A stretch of DNA of 64,000 bases from Nocardioides sp. (GCA_002729525.1 PBYI01000054.1:124001-188000); one strand, 5' to 3'. Positions 18,169 through 29,569 are shown, numbered from the stretch's first letter. The notes: generated from the sequence alone by a model not told the origin. Numbers and translations are program-made.

Positions 18169-19959
18169 ATGAGCTCCCCCCAGACCGGCCGCTCCGGCGC
18201 CGCCCCCCGCGGGCCGTGGTGGCGACGGCGTACCGAGGGAGATGCCGGTACGCCGGCCCCGAGCGCACCGGCCGAGAGCGCGGTCGAGGTCACCGACGCG
18301 CCGGCCGAGGCGGACCCGCCGCCCACGGACGACCCCCACCCCCAGGAGGCCGAGGTGCCGCGAGACACCGGAGACGAGCTGCTCGACCGCATCGCGGCGT
18401 ACAGCCGCTTCGAGGAGCCGCGATCCGCGGACGAGTCCGACGAGTCCGACGAGTCCGAGGAGTCCGACGGGTCGCAGGCGTCCGCGCGGGACGTCGAGCC
18501 TGCCGAGGCCCCGGACTCGGCTGTTGAGGCTGCCGAGGTCACGGAGGCCGAGGCGGTCCAGCCGGACGGGCACGAGGAGCCGCAGGGCGAGCCCCTGCCG
18601 CTCGACGTGGTGGCGGAGGAGGTCGCCGAGCAGGCGCCCGACGGCACCGCGCAGGCGGAGGTGGTCGAGCCCGAGGCCACCACCCTGCGCGACGCCGCCG
18701 CCGAGGCCCGCCGGCGGATCGCGTCGGCCGAGGCCGCTCGCGACGAGGCGTTCCGGCTGGCCGAGGAGGCCGAGCAGGCCGCCGCCCGCGCCGAGGAGGA
18801 GGCGCGCGCAGCTGCCGAGGCCGAGCGGCGCCAGCGCGAGATCGCCGTCGCCGCCGAGTCCGCCGCGGCCGACGCCGCCATCGAGGCGGACGAGGCCCGG
18901 TACGCCCGCGAGGAGGCCGCTCGGGAGGCCGAGGAGCTGCGCGCCCGGCTCGCCGCGGTCGAGGCCCGGCTGGCCGAGCGCGCCGGCGCCGCACCCGCCG
19001 ACGCCTACCCCGACCCGACCGCGCTGGACGCCGCCATCGGCGACGCGCGCGACCTCATGTTCGCCACGCTCGACCGGGTGCTCGCCGAGCCGCCGGCGGT
19101 CGAGAGCGAGCCCGTGGACGACGACCAGGAGCCGGTCGGGCCCGAGGTCGAGCCCGAGGTCGAGCCGGAGCCGGTCACCGAGGTCGAGGAGCCCGAGGCG
19201 GAGGTCGACGAGCCCCCGCACGAGCCCGAGGAGCCCGAGGCGGAGGCCGACGAGCCCCCGCACGAGCCCGAAGACCTCGTCGTCGACGACGAGCCCGCCC
19301 TGGACGTGCCCGCCCTGGACGAGCCCGCCGTGGACGAGCCCGCCGACCCTGCCGACATTGCCGACCCCGACCCCGACGCAGCCACCGACCGCACCATGGT
19401 CGTGCCCGCGATCGAGGACGACGCGACCCAGGTCGTCCCGGCCATCGTGGTCGACGACCTCGACGACGCCCGCGCCGACGAGCCCGTCCCGGCTGCCCCC
19501 GCCGCGAGCACCGCGGCGCCGCGGGCGGACCGGCGTACGGGGCGTCCCTACCGGGCCGTGCGCCGCGGCGTCTCCGGCTGGGTCGGCGCCCTGCTGGCCG
19601 TCGCGGCCGCCGGTGCCGCGGTCTACCTCTTCCTCACCGACGGCGACCAGGCCGGCACCGCGGTCGCGCTGTTGGCGGTGGCCCTGCTCGGCGCGCTCTT
19701 CGCCTACCGGCGCATCGGCACCAGCAGCGAGGTGCTGCTGTCGGAGGCCGGCGAGCTGCGGCTGGTGGTGCGCGGCCACGAGTACGTCTTCGACCTCGCC
19801 ACCGAGGCCACCCGCCTGGACATGCAGGGCCAGCCCGGCGACCGCGACTGGGAGGTCCAGGTGCACCGCAAGGCCATGGCCCCCGTGATCGTCGACGGCG
19901 GCTCGGTCGATCCCCCACAGTTCACCGACGCGCTGCGCCAGTGGCGCCCGGACCTCTGA
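18169..19959 (+). CDS. Acidic coiled-coil protein with two C-terminal transmembrane helices and a PH-like cytoplasmic tail (paralogue 1 of 3)
   Basis: 596 residues. An acidic Pro/Glu/Ser-rich N-terminus with DES repeats (residues about 85-105) leads into an Ala/Glu/Arg coiled coil (about 175-280). An acidic linker follows with two 14-residue repeats at 19186 and 19228 (41 of 42 bases identical). Two transmembrane helices lie near residues 465-520. The last 80 residues (YVFDLATEATRLDMQGQPGD to ALRQWRP) match the ends of the 19967 and 41401 proteins. Cytoplasmic scaffold or signalling function is an inference; no enzyme motif is present. The next paralogue starts 7 nt downstream. Confidence 0.7.
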   Translation: MSSPQTGRSGAAPRGPWWRRRTEGDAGTPAPSAPAESAVEVTDAPAEADPPPTDDPHPQEAEVPRDTGDELLDRIAAYSRFEEPRSADESDESDESEESDGSQASARDVEPAEAPDSAVEAAEVTEAEAVQPDGHEEPQGEPLPLDVVAEEVAEQAPDGTAQAEVVEPEATTLRDAAAEARRRIASAEAARDEAFRLAEEAEQAAARAEEEARAAAEAERRQREIAVAAESAAADAAIEADEARYAREEAAREAEELRARLAAVEARLAERAGAAPADAYPDPTALDAAIGDARDLMFATLDRVLAEPPAVESEPVDDDQEPVGPEVEPEVEPEPVTEVEEPEAEVDEPPHEPEEPEAEADEPPHEPEDLVVDDEPALDVPALDEPAVDEPADPADIADPDPDAATDRTMVVPAIEDDATQVVPAIVVDDLDDARADEPVPAAPAASTAAPRADRRTGRPYRAVRRGVSGWVGALLAVAAAGAAVYLFLTDGDQAGTAVALLAVALLGALFAYRRIGTSSEVLLSEAGELRLVVRGHEYVFDLATEATRLDMQGQPGDRDWEVQVHRKAMAPVIVDGGSVDPPQFTDALRQWRPDL

Positions 19960-19966
19960 GCCGGCC

Positions 19967-20611
19967 GTGTCGACTGCTCCCGACCGGCCCGACGACGCGC
20001 CGGACGACGACACCCACGACCTGACCGCGCTCCGCGAGGAGCGTGACCAGCTGCTCGCCCGCGCCGAGGAGGCCGAGCGGATCGCGGAGCTCCTCGCCGA
20101 GGAGCTCGCCGACGTACGCCGCGAGCTCGCCGACCGCGAGAAGGCCGGGGGGACCGGCTGGTTCGAGAACGAGGACGACGTGTCTCCGGGCGAGCGCCTC
20201 GCCCCTGACGGCAGCGACCCGTCCCTGCTCAGCATCTCGCTCGCGGTGGGCGCCACGGTCGCGCTGCTGACGACCCTGCTGTCGGTGTTCAACCAGGGCG
20301 TGGTGTCGCTGACGACGTTTCTCGCCGCCGCGATCACCGCCGCGCTCGCCTGGTCGGCGTGGTCGACGCGGATCGTGGCGGTCGAGGTGTCGGTCGACGG
20401 CGGCGTGGTCACCGTGAAGCGCGGCCAGGACGTGCACCGGTTCGACCTGCGCAACGACGCGACGGCGTTCGAGGTGCGCGGGGTGCCGGGGCGCAGCGAC
20501 TGGCGGGTGCGGTTCGTACGCCGTGGGCTCCCGCCGATCGACGTGGACGCCCGGATGGTCGACGCCGACGACTTCATGGCGCGGGTGCGGCGGTACCGGC
20601 CCGAGGCCTGA
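19967..20611 (+). CDS. Coiled-coil membrane protein with PH-like tail (paralogue 2 of 3)
   Basis: 214 residues, GTG start 7 nt after the previous stop. It has a short Glu/Arg coiled coil (REERDQLLARAEEAERIAEL), two transmembrane helices (about residues 84-130) and the conserved C-terminal module FDLRNDATAFEVRGVPGRSD then FMARVRRYRPEA. It is the minimal form of the paralogous family shared with 18169-19959 and 41401-42522. Tandem arrangement suggests the two form a complex or arose by duplication. Confidence 0.68.
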   Translation: MSTAPDRPDDAPDDDTHDLTALREERDQLLARAEEAERIAELLAEELADVRRELADREKAGGTGWFENEDDVSPGERLAPDGSDPSLLSISLAVGATVALLTTLLSVFNQGVVSLTTFLAAAITAALAWSAWSTRIVAVEVSVDGGVVTVKRGQDVHRFDLRNDATAFEVRGVPGRSDWRVRFVRRGLPPIDVDARMVDADDFMARVRRYRPEA

Positions 20612-20693
20612 TCTCTGTCCTGATCTCCGGCCCGATCCGGGACCGGCCCGGTCGGAGGGGTTAGCCCCGCCCGCCTCTGGGCACCGTCCCCCC

Positions 20694-21251
20694 GTGCGCG
20701 CTCCCCGCCCCACCCTCCTCGCCGTCGGCGTGGTCGCCCTGACGACGACGCTCGCGGGCTGCGCCGACGACGGCGCCGAGGCGACGCCGGGCAGTAGCGT
20801 CGGCACGGCCGACACGGCCGGCCCGTGCGTGCTCGACGACGGCGCGGTCACCGCCCTGGCCGGTATCGACATGCAGGTCGAGGCGCCCGAGGAGGGCGAC
20901 GGGCCGACGTACCTCTCCTGCACCGCGCGGTGGGCCGAGCAGAGCGACTACGGCACGCTCGACCTCACCTGGTCGGTGGCCGACCGGGTCGCGGCCGACG
21001 GTGAGCCGCTGTCGGCCGAGCTGGCGTCCGCCGGCGCGGTCGGCGAGAGCTCCCCGGCGATGCTCGCCGACGGGCAGGAGGCCGTGACGGTGGCCGGCGA
21101 CGTCGCCGGCAGTCCCACCGCCCGGCTCGCGACGTTCCTCGACGACGGCCGTGTGCTGAGCGTCGACGCGCTCTCCGTCGAGCGCACCCTCGACCCGACG
21201 ACCCTGCAGACCCTCGTCGTCGACGTCGCCGACACGTTCCTGGCCGGCTGA
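20694..21251 (+). CDS. Lipoprotein of unknown function
   Basis: About 185 residues from a GTG at 20694. A signal peptide ends in the lipobox TLAG-Cys (TTTLAGCADD). The mature part has two more Cys (GPCVLDDG and YLSCTARW), a pattern seen in DUF3558-like actinobacterial lipoproteins. It would be anchored to the outer face of the membrane. It is followed 10 nt later by the 472-residue WXG-like gene on the same strand, so a shared operon is likely. Confidence 0.65.
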   Translation: MRAPRPTLLAVGVVALTTTLAGCADDGAEATPGSSVGTADTAGPCVLDDGAVTALAGIDMQVEAPEEGDGPTYLSCTARWAEQSDYGTLDLTWSVADRVAADGEPLSAELASAGAVGESSPAMLADGQEAVTVAGDVAGSPTARLATFLDDGRVLSVDALSVERTLDPTTLQTLVVDVADTFLAG

Positions 21252-21261
21252 GGAGGCACCC

Positions 21262-22680
21262 ATGAGTGAGATCACCATCGTCTGGCAGAACCTCGACAAC
21301 CTGCTGACCTCGATGGGGCAGATCCGCGGGCAGGCGGTGGAGATCGACGACTACGTGTCCACGAGCGTCTGCTCGACCGCCGGCTTCGACTACGAGGCCT
21401 GCGTGCTGCGACCGATCGCCGACCAGCTCGGCACGGTCGCCGGCTACTTCACCGACGTACGCGAGCTCTTCGAGCGCCGGTGGGAAGGCGTCCAGGCGTC
21501 GCTGGTCACCACCGGCAAGGCCCACGACCGCACGGACAACGAGGTGTCGATCAACTGGGCGAAGGCCACCGGCGGCAGCTACGGCCCCTACGCCCCGTCG
21601 ACGCTCCCCGACGTCGACATCGAGGTCGAGCTGTTCCCGCTCCAGCCGGTCACGCCCAAGCTCTCGCCGCCCGACGACGGGGAGAGCCAGCTCAAGCACC
21701 CCGAGGAGTTCGACTGGGCAGCCGGCGCGTACGACGACGCCCGCGACACGATCAACGAGGGCATCGCCAAGCTCAACACGCTCCCGCAGATCCACATCAC
21801 GCCGCTGAGCAGCAAGAGCCTGCGCGACTACATCGTCTTCCCGCTCTCGGGCAACTACCTCAAGATCGGCGCCAACGCGAACGCCGCGACCCACACCAAG
21901 GACGGCATGCTCGTCTTCGCGGAGAACTTCGTGCGGATGTCGGGCAAGACCACCGCCGCGGTCGACGGCCGGGCGGGCGGCGCGCTCGCGCTGCACATCG
22001 GCCTGTACGGCGCCGTCATGGGCGCGGTCGGCGTCGCGGTGCAGGCCGGCGGCACGGTGTTCAACGACATCGCGAAGGTCTCGGAACGGATCGCCGTCGC
22101 GGTCGAGACCGCCATGGTCAAGATGCTCAAGATCCTCACCCGGGTCGCGAAGAAGATCATCACCAAGGTGCTCAGCTGGGTCGGCTGGCTCTCCCTGGCC
22201 ATCGAGGTCGCCGAGCGCGGCTGGGCGGCCATCACCGACATCTGGGACGACATCGTCGCCGCCAAGGACATCATCGAGACCTGCTGGGACCTCAAGGAGA
22301 AGATCGAGGCCTGGGCCGAGCGCTGCGCCGAGCGCCTCGACACCTTCAAGGAGATCGTCGACCTGGTCCGCGAGTTGCCGCAGGCGCGGGGCGAGGGCGG
22401 ACTGGAGAACCTGCCGCACGTCCAGGAGACCGTCTTCGAGAACGACCTCGCCCAGATCGACGTCGACTTCGGGGACGACCCCGGGCCCGGCGAGGACCTC
22501 GAGGAGGACCTCGACGACCTCAGCGCCGACGACGGTGGGGACGTCGACGACGACACCGACGACTATGAGGAGGGCGACGACCTCATCATGGCGCCGGGTC
22601 CGATCGAGCCGCCCCTGTACGTCGGCGAGGACGGCACCGTCACCGGCGGGGACAGCACCTACAGCGGAGGCATCGTGTGA
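21262..22680 (+). CDS. Large helical protein with WXG/LXG-like N-terminus, probable type VII substrate
   Basis: 472 residues. Helical N-terminus (MSEITIVWQNLDNLLTSMGQ ... RRWEGVQASL), central hydrophobic stretch around ALALHIGLYGAVMGAVGVAV (residues about 240-265) and amphipathic helices VKMLKILTRVAKKIITKVLS. It ends in a very acidic tail (Asp/Glu-rich, residues about 405-450). No catalytic motif was found. The organisation resembles ESX/LXG-type substrates or pore-forming effectors. It overlaps the next gene by GTGA. Confidence 0.55.
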   Translation: MSEITIVWQNLDNLLTSMGQIRGQAVEIDDYVSTSVCSTAGFDYEACVLRPIADQLGTVAGYFTDVRELFERRWEGVQASLVTTGKAHDRTDNEVSINWAKATGGSYGPYAPSTLPDVDIEVELFPLQPVTPKLSPPDDGESQLKHPEEFDWAAGAYDDARDTINEGIAKLNTLPQIHITPLSSKSLRDYIVFPLSGNYLKIGANANAATHTKDGMLVFAENFVRMSGKTTAAVDGRAGGALALHIGLYGAVMGAVGVAVQAGGTVFNDIAKVSERIAVAVETAMVKMLKILTRVAKKIITKVLSWVGWLSLAIEVAERGWAAITDIWDDIVAAKDIIETCWDLKEKIEAWAERCAERLDTFKEIVDLVRELPQARGEGGLENLPHVQETVFENDLAQIDVDFGDDPGPGEDLEEDLDDLSADDGGDVDDDTDDYEEGDDLIMAPGPIEPPLYVGEDGTVTGGDSTYSGGIV

Positions 22681-23111
22681 GCGGCGACCGTCACGACCCC
22701 GGCGAGCAGGGCTTCTACAACGCGTCCGCGCCGCCGCCCGACTCCGCGACCCCGGACGGCGACCCGCTGGAGGACCTCCAGACCGCAGCGGTCGAGCGCG
22801 ACCTGATGGAGGCCATCGCCGAGGTCGAGCGGGTCAGCGCGGAGCTCGACGAGCACCTCGCCGCCGGCGGCGACCCGCTCGACCAGGTCGACGCCGAAGA
22901 CGTCGCGCTCGCGGAGGAGATCAGCTCCGCCGAGGACGCCCCGCTCCCCCTGCAGTCGCTGCGCCGCCGGGTCGTCGACGGCACGGTCACCTACCGCGAG
23001 GTGCTGGCCTACCCGGAGGAGCACACCGGCGCCGTCATGCTGATGGCCGCGGTGCTGCGGCGCCGGCTCGCCGACCTCCCGCGGCTGATGGAGCGTCCCC
23101 CCGGGTCGTGA
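22677..23111 (+). CDS. Small acidic helical protein coupled to the preceding gene
   Basis: 144 residues from GTG 22677, overlapping the upstream stop by 4 nt. It is acidic, Glu/Ala-rich and helical (ERDLMEAIAEVERVSAELDE), with a conserved-looking C-terminal patch (GTVTYREVLAYPEEHTGAVM). No family is recognised. Position suggests a chaperone or immunity partner of the 472-residue protein; that is inference. It converges with the esterase gene with 24 nt between stops. Confidence 0.55.
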   Translation: MSGDRHDPGEQGFYNASAPPPDSATPDGDPLEDLQTAAVERDLMEAIAEVERVSAELDEHLAAGGDPLDQVDAEDVALAEEISSAEDAPLPLQSLRRRVVDGTVTYREVLAYPEEHTGAVMLMAAVLRRRLADLPRLMERPPGS

Positions 23112-23135
23112 CCGGCCGTCGGGCCGCCGCAGTCC

Positions 23136-24176
23136 TCAGCCTCGGGCCAGCCCGGCCCGCAGCGCGTCGGCGATCTCCTCGACCGCCCCGCGCGCCGCAC
23201 GACCCACGCCGACCACGTTGAAGAAGCTGTGGATGTGGCCCTCGAACCGACGGCTCACCACGTCGACGCCCGCGGCGCGCAGCTGGTCGGCGTACGCCTC
23301 TCCCTCGTCGCGCAGCGGGTCGAACCCGGCGGTGCACAGGTACGCCGGCGCCAGGCCGGCCGGCACCGGGTGGCGCAGCGGGCTCAGCTGCTCGCTGGCG
23401 CGGTCGTCGTCGGAGCGGGCGTAGGAGGAGTCGGCGAGGTCCATGAACCCGCGGGTCAGGTAGAAACCCTCGTCGAACATCCGGGAGCTCGCGGTGTCGC
23501 CTAGCTGGTCGGTGGTCGGGTAGACGAGCAGCTGGTGGCGCAGCGGCAGGCCCTCGTGGGCGGCGTACCGCGCGACCCAGGCGGCCAGGCTGCCGCCCGC
23601 GGAGTCGCCGCCGACGCTGATCCGGGCGGGGTCGGCACCGACCCGGTCGGCGTGCTCGAGCAGCCAGCGGTACGCCGCCACCGCGTCGTCGTGCGCGGCC
23701 GGGAACGGGTGCTCGGGCGCGAGCCGGTAGTCGACCGACAGCACCCGTACGCCGGCCCGCTCGGCCAGCAGCCGGCAGGTGGCGTCGTGGGAGTCGAGGT
23801 CGCCGTACACGAAGCCGCCGCCGTGCAGGAACAGCAGCGTCGGGTCGGCGCCGCCGCCGACCGGGGCGGAGGTCGGCACGTAGAGCCGGCCCGGCAGGCC
23901 GTCGAGGTCGAGGTCGCGGATCTCCCGGATCGGCAAGTCGCCGCCGGACAGGCGGCTCTGTCGGCGGATCGCGCGTCGTCCGAGCGGGATCGGCAGCGTC
24001 TCGGCGCCGGGCTCGCGGACCAGCTTCTGCATGCGCAGGAGCAGCTGGGTCTCGGTCTCCAGCGTCAGGCCGTCCTTGACGACCGGGCGGCCGGCGAGGA
24101 CCCGCTGGACCGGGGTGGGGAGGGAGAGGACGAGGCGGAGGGCGGCGGCGTCGACGCGGTCCTTGAGGTGGCTCAC
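23136..24176 (-). CDS. Hormone-sensitive-lipase-family esterase
   Basis: 346 residues, alpha/beta-hydrolase fold-3. The oxyanion motif FLHGGGFVYGD, nucleophile elbow VGGDSAGGSLAAW near residue 183, acid in FDPLRDEGEAYAD and catalytic His in GHIHSFFNV are all in place. It should hydrolyse short acyl esters. It is transcribed divergently from ppk, with a G-rich repeat between the two starts. Confidence 0.87.
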   Translation of the reverse strand: MSHLKDRVDAAALRLVLSLPTPVQRVLAGRPVVKDGLTLETETQLLLRMQKLVREPGAETLPIPLGRRAIRRQSRLSGGDLPIREIRDLDLDGLPGRLYVPTSAPVGGGADPTLLFLHGGGFVYGDLDSHDATCRLLAERAGVRVLSVDYRLAPEHPFPAAHDDAVAAYRWLLEHADRVGADPARISVGGDSAGGSLAAWVARYAAHEGLPLRHQLLVYPTTDQLGDTASSRMFDEGFYLTRGFMDLADSSYARSDDDRASEQLSPLRHPVPAGLAPAYLCTAGFDPLRDEGEAYADQLRAAGVDVVSRRFEGHIHSFFNVVGVGRAARGAVEEIADALRAGLARG

Positions 24177-24242
24177 CCGGGTGAGGCTAGTGCGCGCGGC
24201 GCGCCGACCGCGAGGTGTGTGCGACGCGGTGTCGCGGCGGCG

Positions 24243-24277
24243 TACGGGGTGGGGTACGGGGTGGGGTACGGGTGGGC
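24243..24277 (+). repeat. 12-bp tandem G-rich repeat, potential G-quadruplex
   Basis: The unit TACGGGGTGGGG occurs twice, followed by a shortened third copy. This puts at least six runs of three to four G on the plus strand between the esterase and ppk starts. It could fold into a G-quadruplex in the non-template strand of ppk. Confidence 0.5.
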
Positions 24278-24337
24278 GGCACCGGGGAGCCGCCTGCGTG
24301 TCACCCGGGTGTCACCGGGCGGTGGGACAATGACGTC

Positions 24338-26530
<2,193 letters not shown>

Positions 26531-26668
26531 CGCACGCCGCGCGCGGACGTCGTACGGCCTGCGGGCGGTGGGGCGTGTTCACCTGGAGGTCCTAGAGTGC
26601 CAGCCGGCGCCGGTGCCCTCCGGTCGCCCTCCGTCCCCGTCCGACCGCCCCGCCGAGGAGGCCGCCCG

Positions 26669-27286
26669 GTGCGCCTGTCGCTGCGCCGCTTCGACGCCGG
26701 CTTCGCCGACCTCTTCACCGCGTCGGCCGCCCACCTCGTCACCGGCGCCTCGCTGCTGGCCGAGGCGCTGGGCGAGGGAGTCGACCTGGACGACGTACGG
26801 GCCCGGATGGGGGCGGCCGAGCACCTCGCCGACGAGACCCGGCACGAGATCGTGCGGCGGGCGACGCAGACGTTCGTGACGCCGTTCGACCGAGAGGACG
26901 TCTACCGGCTCGCGTCGGCGCTCGACGACGCGATGGACGTGATGACCGCCGTCGTCGACCTGATCGGCCTGTACGACGCCCCGGCGCTGCCGCCCGAGTT
27001 GTCCGAGCAGGTCGAGCTGCTCCAGCGGTGCGCTGAGCTCACCCACGCCGCGATGCCGGCAGTGACGACGCCGCGGTCGCTGCGGGAGTACTGGATCGAG
27101 GTCAACCGGCTCGAGAACGCCGGCGACCAGAACCACCGCCGCTGCCTCGCCGCGCTGCTCTCCGGGCGCTTCAACACCCTCGAGATGATGAAGCTCAAGG
27201 ACATCGCGGGGTCGCTGGAGAACGCCATCGACCGGTTCGAGGTCGTGGCCGACGTCATCGAGACCATCGCGGTCAAGGAGGGCTAG
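26669..27286 (+). CDS. DUF47/PhoU-like Pit accessory protein
   Basis: 205 residues of the helical PhoU-like DUF47 family, with pairs of acidic and polar helices (AEHLADETRHEIVRRATQTF, LAAALDDAMDVMTAVVDLIG-like, LKDIAGSLENAIDRFEVVAD). GTG at 26669 follows a GAGGAGG site. The gene is 7 nt ahead of the Pit transporter; DUF47 proteins bind metals and modulate Pit activity in homologues. The frame is open further upstream to 26597 but without coding signal. Confidence 0.85.
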   Translation: MRLSLRRFDAGFADLFTASAAHLVTGASLLAEALGEGVDLDDVRARMGAAEHLADETRHEIVRRATQTFVTPFDREDVYRLASALDDAMDVMTAVVDLIGLYDAPALPPELSEQVELLQRCAELTHAAMPAVTTPRSLREYWIEVNRLENAGDQNHRRCLAALLSGRFNTLEMMKLKDIAGSLENAIDRFEVVADVIETIAVKEG

Positions 27287-27293
27287 GACGCCG

Positions 27294-28289
27294 GTGGACC
27301 TCACCGTCATCATCGCGGTGGTCGTCGTCGCGCTGGTCTTCGACTACATCAACGGCTTCCACGACGCGGCCAACGCGATCGCCACGTCGGTGACGACCAA
27401 GGCGCTCACGCCGCGGGTCGCGCTGGTGATGGCGGCGGTGCTCAACTTCGTCGGCGCCCTGCTCGGCGAACGGGTCGCACGCACCGTCACCGAGACCATC
27501 TCGCCCGGCGCCGGCTCCGCCGGGCTCCTTGTCGTCGTCGCCGGTCTGCTCGGCGCGATCGGGTGGAACCTCCTCACCTGGTGGTGGGGGCTGCCGTCGT
27601 CGTCGACCCACGCGCTCATCGGCGGGCTCGTCGGTGCGGCCGTCGCGGCCGGCGTCACCGCGCACTGGGACGTCGTGCTGCGCGACGTGGTGCTCCCGAT
27701 GGTGGTCTCGCCGGTCGTGGCCTTCGGGGCGGCGCTGCTGCTGATGCTCCTCGTCCAGCGACTCTTCGCCCGGGTCTCCCCGACCCGGGTCTACAGCGGG
27801 TTCCGGCTCGCCCAGACGCTCTCCGCCGCCGGAGTCGCGCTCGGCCACGGCCTCCAGGACGCGCAGAAGACGATGGGCGTCATCTTCCTCGCCCTGGTCT
27901 CCGGCGGGTACGTCACCGACGGCGACCCGCTGCCACTGTGGGTGGTCCTCTCCGCCGCCACCGCCCTCGCCGCCGGCACGTACGTCGGCGGCTGGCGGGT
28001 CATCCGCACCCTCGGCCAGCGCCTCATCGACCTCGACCCTCCGCGCGGCTTCGTCGCCGAGTCGGTGGCGTCCGGGGTGCTCTACACCGCGGCGTACGCC
28101 GCCCAGGCCCCGATCTCGACCACGCACACGGTCACGTCGGCCGTCGGTGGTGCCGGCGCCGCCGGGGGGCTGCGGCACATCCGGTGGCGGGTCGCCCGGC
28201 GGATCGGCCTCGCCTGGCTCTTCACGTTCCCCGGTGCTGCTCTGCTCGCCGTCCTCGCGCACCTGGTGCTGCGGCTGCTGCCTGTGTGA
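27294..28289 (+). CDS. pit: Low-affinity inorganic phosphate transporter (Pit)
   Basis: 331 residues and about nine transmembrane helices. The two inverted PiT signatures are visible: FDYINGFHDAANAIATSV near the N-terminus and ALGHGLQDAQKTMGVIFLAL in the second half; PSSSTHALIGGL and APISTTHTVTSAVGG are the matching Ser/Thr-His motifs. It imports metal-phosphate by proton symport. GTG start 7 nt after DUF47. The 28307 hairpin is 17 nt past the stop and may end this transcript. Confidence 0.9.
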   Translation: MDLTVIIAVVVVALVFDYINGFHDAANAIATSVTTKALTPRVALVMAAVLNFVGALLGERVARTVTETISPGAGSAGLLVVVAGLLGAIGWNLLTWWWGLPSSSTHALIGGLVGAAVAAGVTAHWDVVLRDVVLPMVVSPVVAFGAALLLMLLVQRLFARVSPTRVYSGFRLAQTLSAAGVALGHGLQDAQKTMGVIFLALVSGGYVTDGDPLPLWVVLSAATALAAGTYVGGWRVIRTLGQRLIDLDPPRGFVAESVASGVLYTAAYAAQAPISTTHTVTSAVGGAGAAGGLRHIRWRVARRIGLAWLFTFPGAALLAVLAHLVLRLLPV

Positions 28290-28306
28290 CGGCCCCTTGT
28301 GGTCGG

Positions 28307-28365
28307 TAGTCCCTTACGTAAATCAAGGATTCAGGCCCTCGGACCTTGATTTGCGTTAGGGACTA
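28307..28365. repeat. 59-nt hairpin, left copy of a mirror-image pair
   Basis: 22-nt arms 28307-28328 and 28344-28365 pair except for three positions. The outer arm begins TAGTCCCTTACG and the inner arm ends GTTAGGGACTA. The same 59-nt structure recurs at 29570-29628 in opposite orientation, on the other side of the nuclease-fold gene. It is more AT-rich than its surroundings. Confidence 0.85.
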
Positions 28366-28382
28366 TCCGGCAGACGCGAGTG

Positions 28383-29441
28383 TCAGGCCGCCCGAGCGCG
28401 ATAGCCGAGCAGGCGTCGCCGCTCCCCAGCGGTGAGCGACCTCCGGCGTTCGACCGTGTCGGTGGGCACCCACCAGGCGGGTTGCTCGACCGTCCACCGG
28501 CGTCCTGCGACCGGAAGCCGCGCCGCGGTCGCGTACGCGCCCTCGAGGTCGGCGACGAAGCGCCGGGTGTTCCGGAGGTCGGGCGCCATCATGGTCACCG
28601 ACACGATCCCGGCCGACACGAGTCCGCCCGTGCGTCTCACGTCGCGGTGCCGGTTGCTCGCCATCAGGTGGACGGCGCCGTCATACTCCGCGGCGACGCC
28701 TGCCACCGGGTCGAACAGGTCCGGCGTGGCGAGATGGCGCCCCTGCAGGTCGAAGACCGGGACGTTGCACAGCGGCGGTGGCAGCTGGCCGTCGCGAACC
28801 CACGCCAGGCGCATCAGGGTCTCGGTCGGAGACCAGCTGTTCTCCTCGCTCCAGCCGACCGCGTCGCGGGCCAGCGGTACGCCGGTCCAGGCGTTCTGCC
28901 TCGGTGTGAGGCAAGCGTCGATCTCCACTGTCGACACGAGGTCGTCGTACGCCGCCATGTCGGCCGCGACCACCGCCGCGGCGAGGTCATCGGCGTACCG
29001 CATCTCGTGCGACAACGACCAGCTCGCATCCGTGACGGGCAGCCCGTCGACCTCCAGCACGCGATGCGGCGCGGCGTTCTCCTCCCGGATGAAGATGCCC
29101 GCCTGGTGTCGGACGTGGTGTGTCCCGACCGCGATCTCGACTGGGCGCTGCGCTCCGGTGCGTGAGGTCCCGGAGAACCAGCGGCCGCCCATCCACCGGA
29201 GGGCCGCCCACCCGGTGACCGCACTGCCGACAGGGACGACCGGTCCGGCCTCGAGGATGCGCTGCTCGACGTCCGACGCCTCGACGTGAGCGGGGACGTA
29301 CCAGCCTCGCGACGTACGCCGCCAGTGACGCCCCTGGGTCTCGCTGCGCGTGGGTCCAAGCTCACCGTTCGGGTCGATGCGGACCGGCCGGACGAGGCCC
29401 GGGCGCGGCCCTGCGTGATGCGTCGCGCCGGAGGAGGTCAC
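28383..29441 (-). CDS. AbiEi-like / Vsr-type (DUF559) nuclease-fold protein
   Basis: 352 residues. The N-terminal third has a winged-helix pattern like AbiEi antitoxins (HWRRTSRGWYVPAHVEASD). The C-terminal third has the DUF559 very-short-patch-repair-like PD-(D/E)XK outline: Glu in PTETLMRLAWV (about 205), Asp in ATPDLFDPVAG (about 242), and VAAEYDGAVHL (Glu/Asp/His about 248). Proteins of this architecture are multicopy in Nocardioides-type genomes, function unproven. It is the only gene between the two hairpins. GTG 29441 start; a later start near residue 35 is possible. Confidence 0.7.
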   Translation of the reverse strand: MTSSGATHHAGPRPGLVRPVRIDPNGELGPTRSETQGRHWRRTSRGWYVPAHVEASDVEQRILEAGPVVPVGSAVTGWAALRWMGGRWFSGTSRTGAQRPVEIAVGTHHVRHQAGIFIREENAAPHRVLEVDGLPVTDASWSLSHEMRYADDLAAAVVAADMAAYDDLVSTVEIDACLTPRQNAWTGVPLARDAVGWSEENSWSPTETLMRLAWVRDGQLPPPLCNVPVFDLQGRHLATPDLFDPVAGVAAEYDGAVHLMASNRHRDVRRTGGLVSAGIVSVTMMAPDLRNTRRFVADLEGAYATAARLPVAGRRWTVEQPAWWVPTDTVERRRSLTAGERRRLLGYRARAA

Positions 29442-29569
29442 CGCACGACAGTCACCCCGAAGGCCGGCCCTCAGCAGGAGGCAGCGCGGGCCCTGTGGAT
29501 CGTGCGCACAGGTCGACCTGCTGTGGACGGGCCGCGGACGACCAGAGCGGCGAGGCGTACCGGGACCGA

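Noticed and set aside
16816-20577. 1253-residue minus-strand open frame
   Set aside because: It is antisense to mshD and the coiled-coil genes, low-complexity Ser/Arg/Gly, and arises from third-position GC bias.
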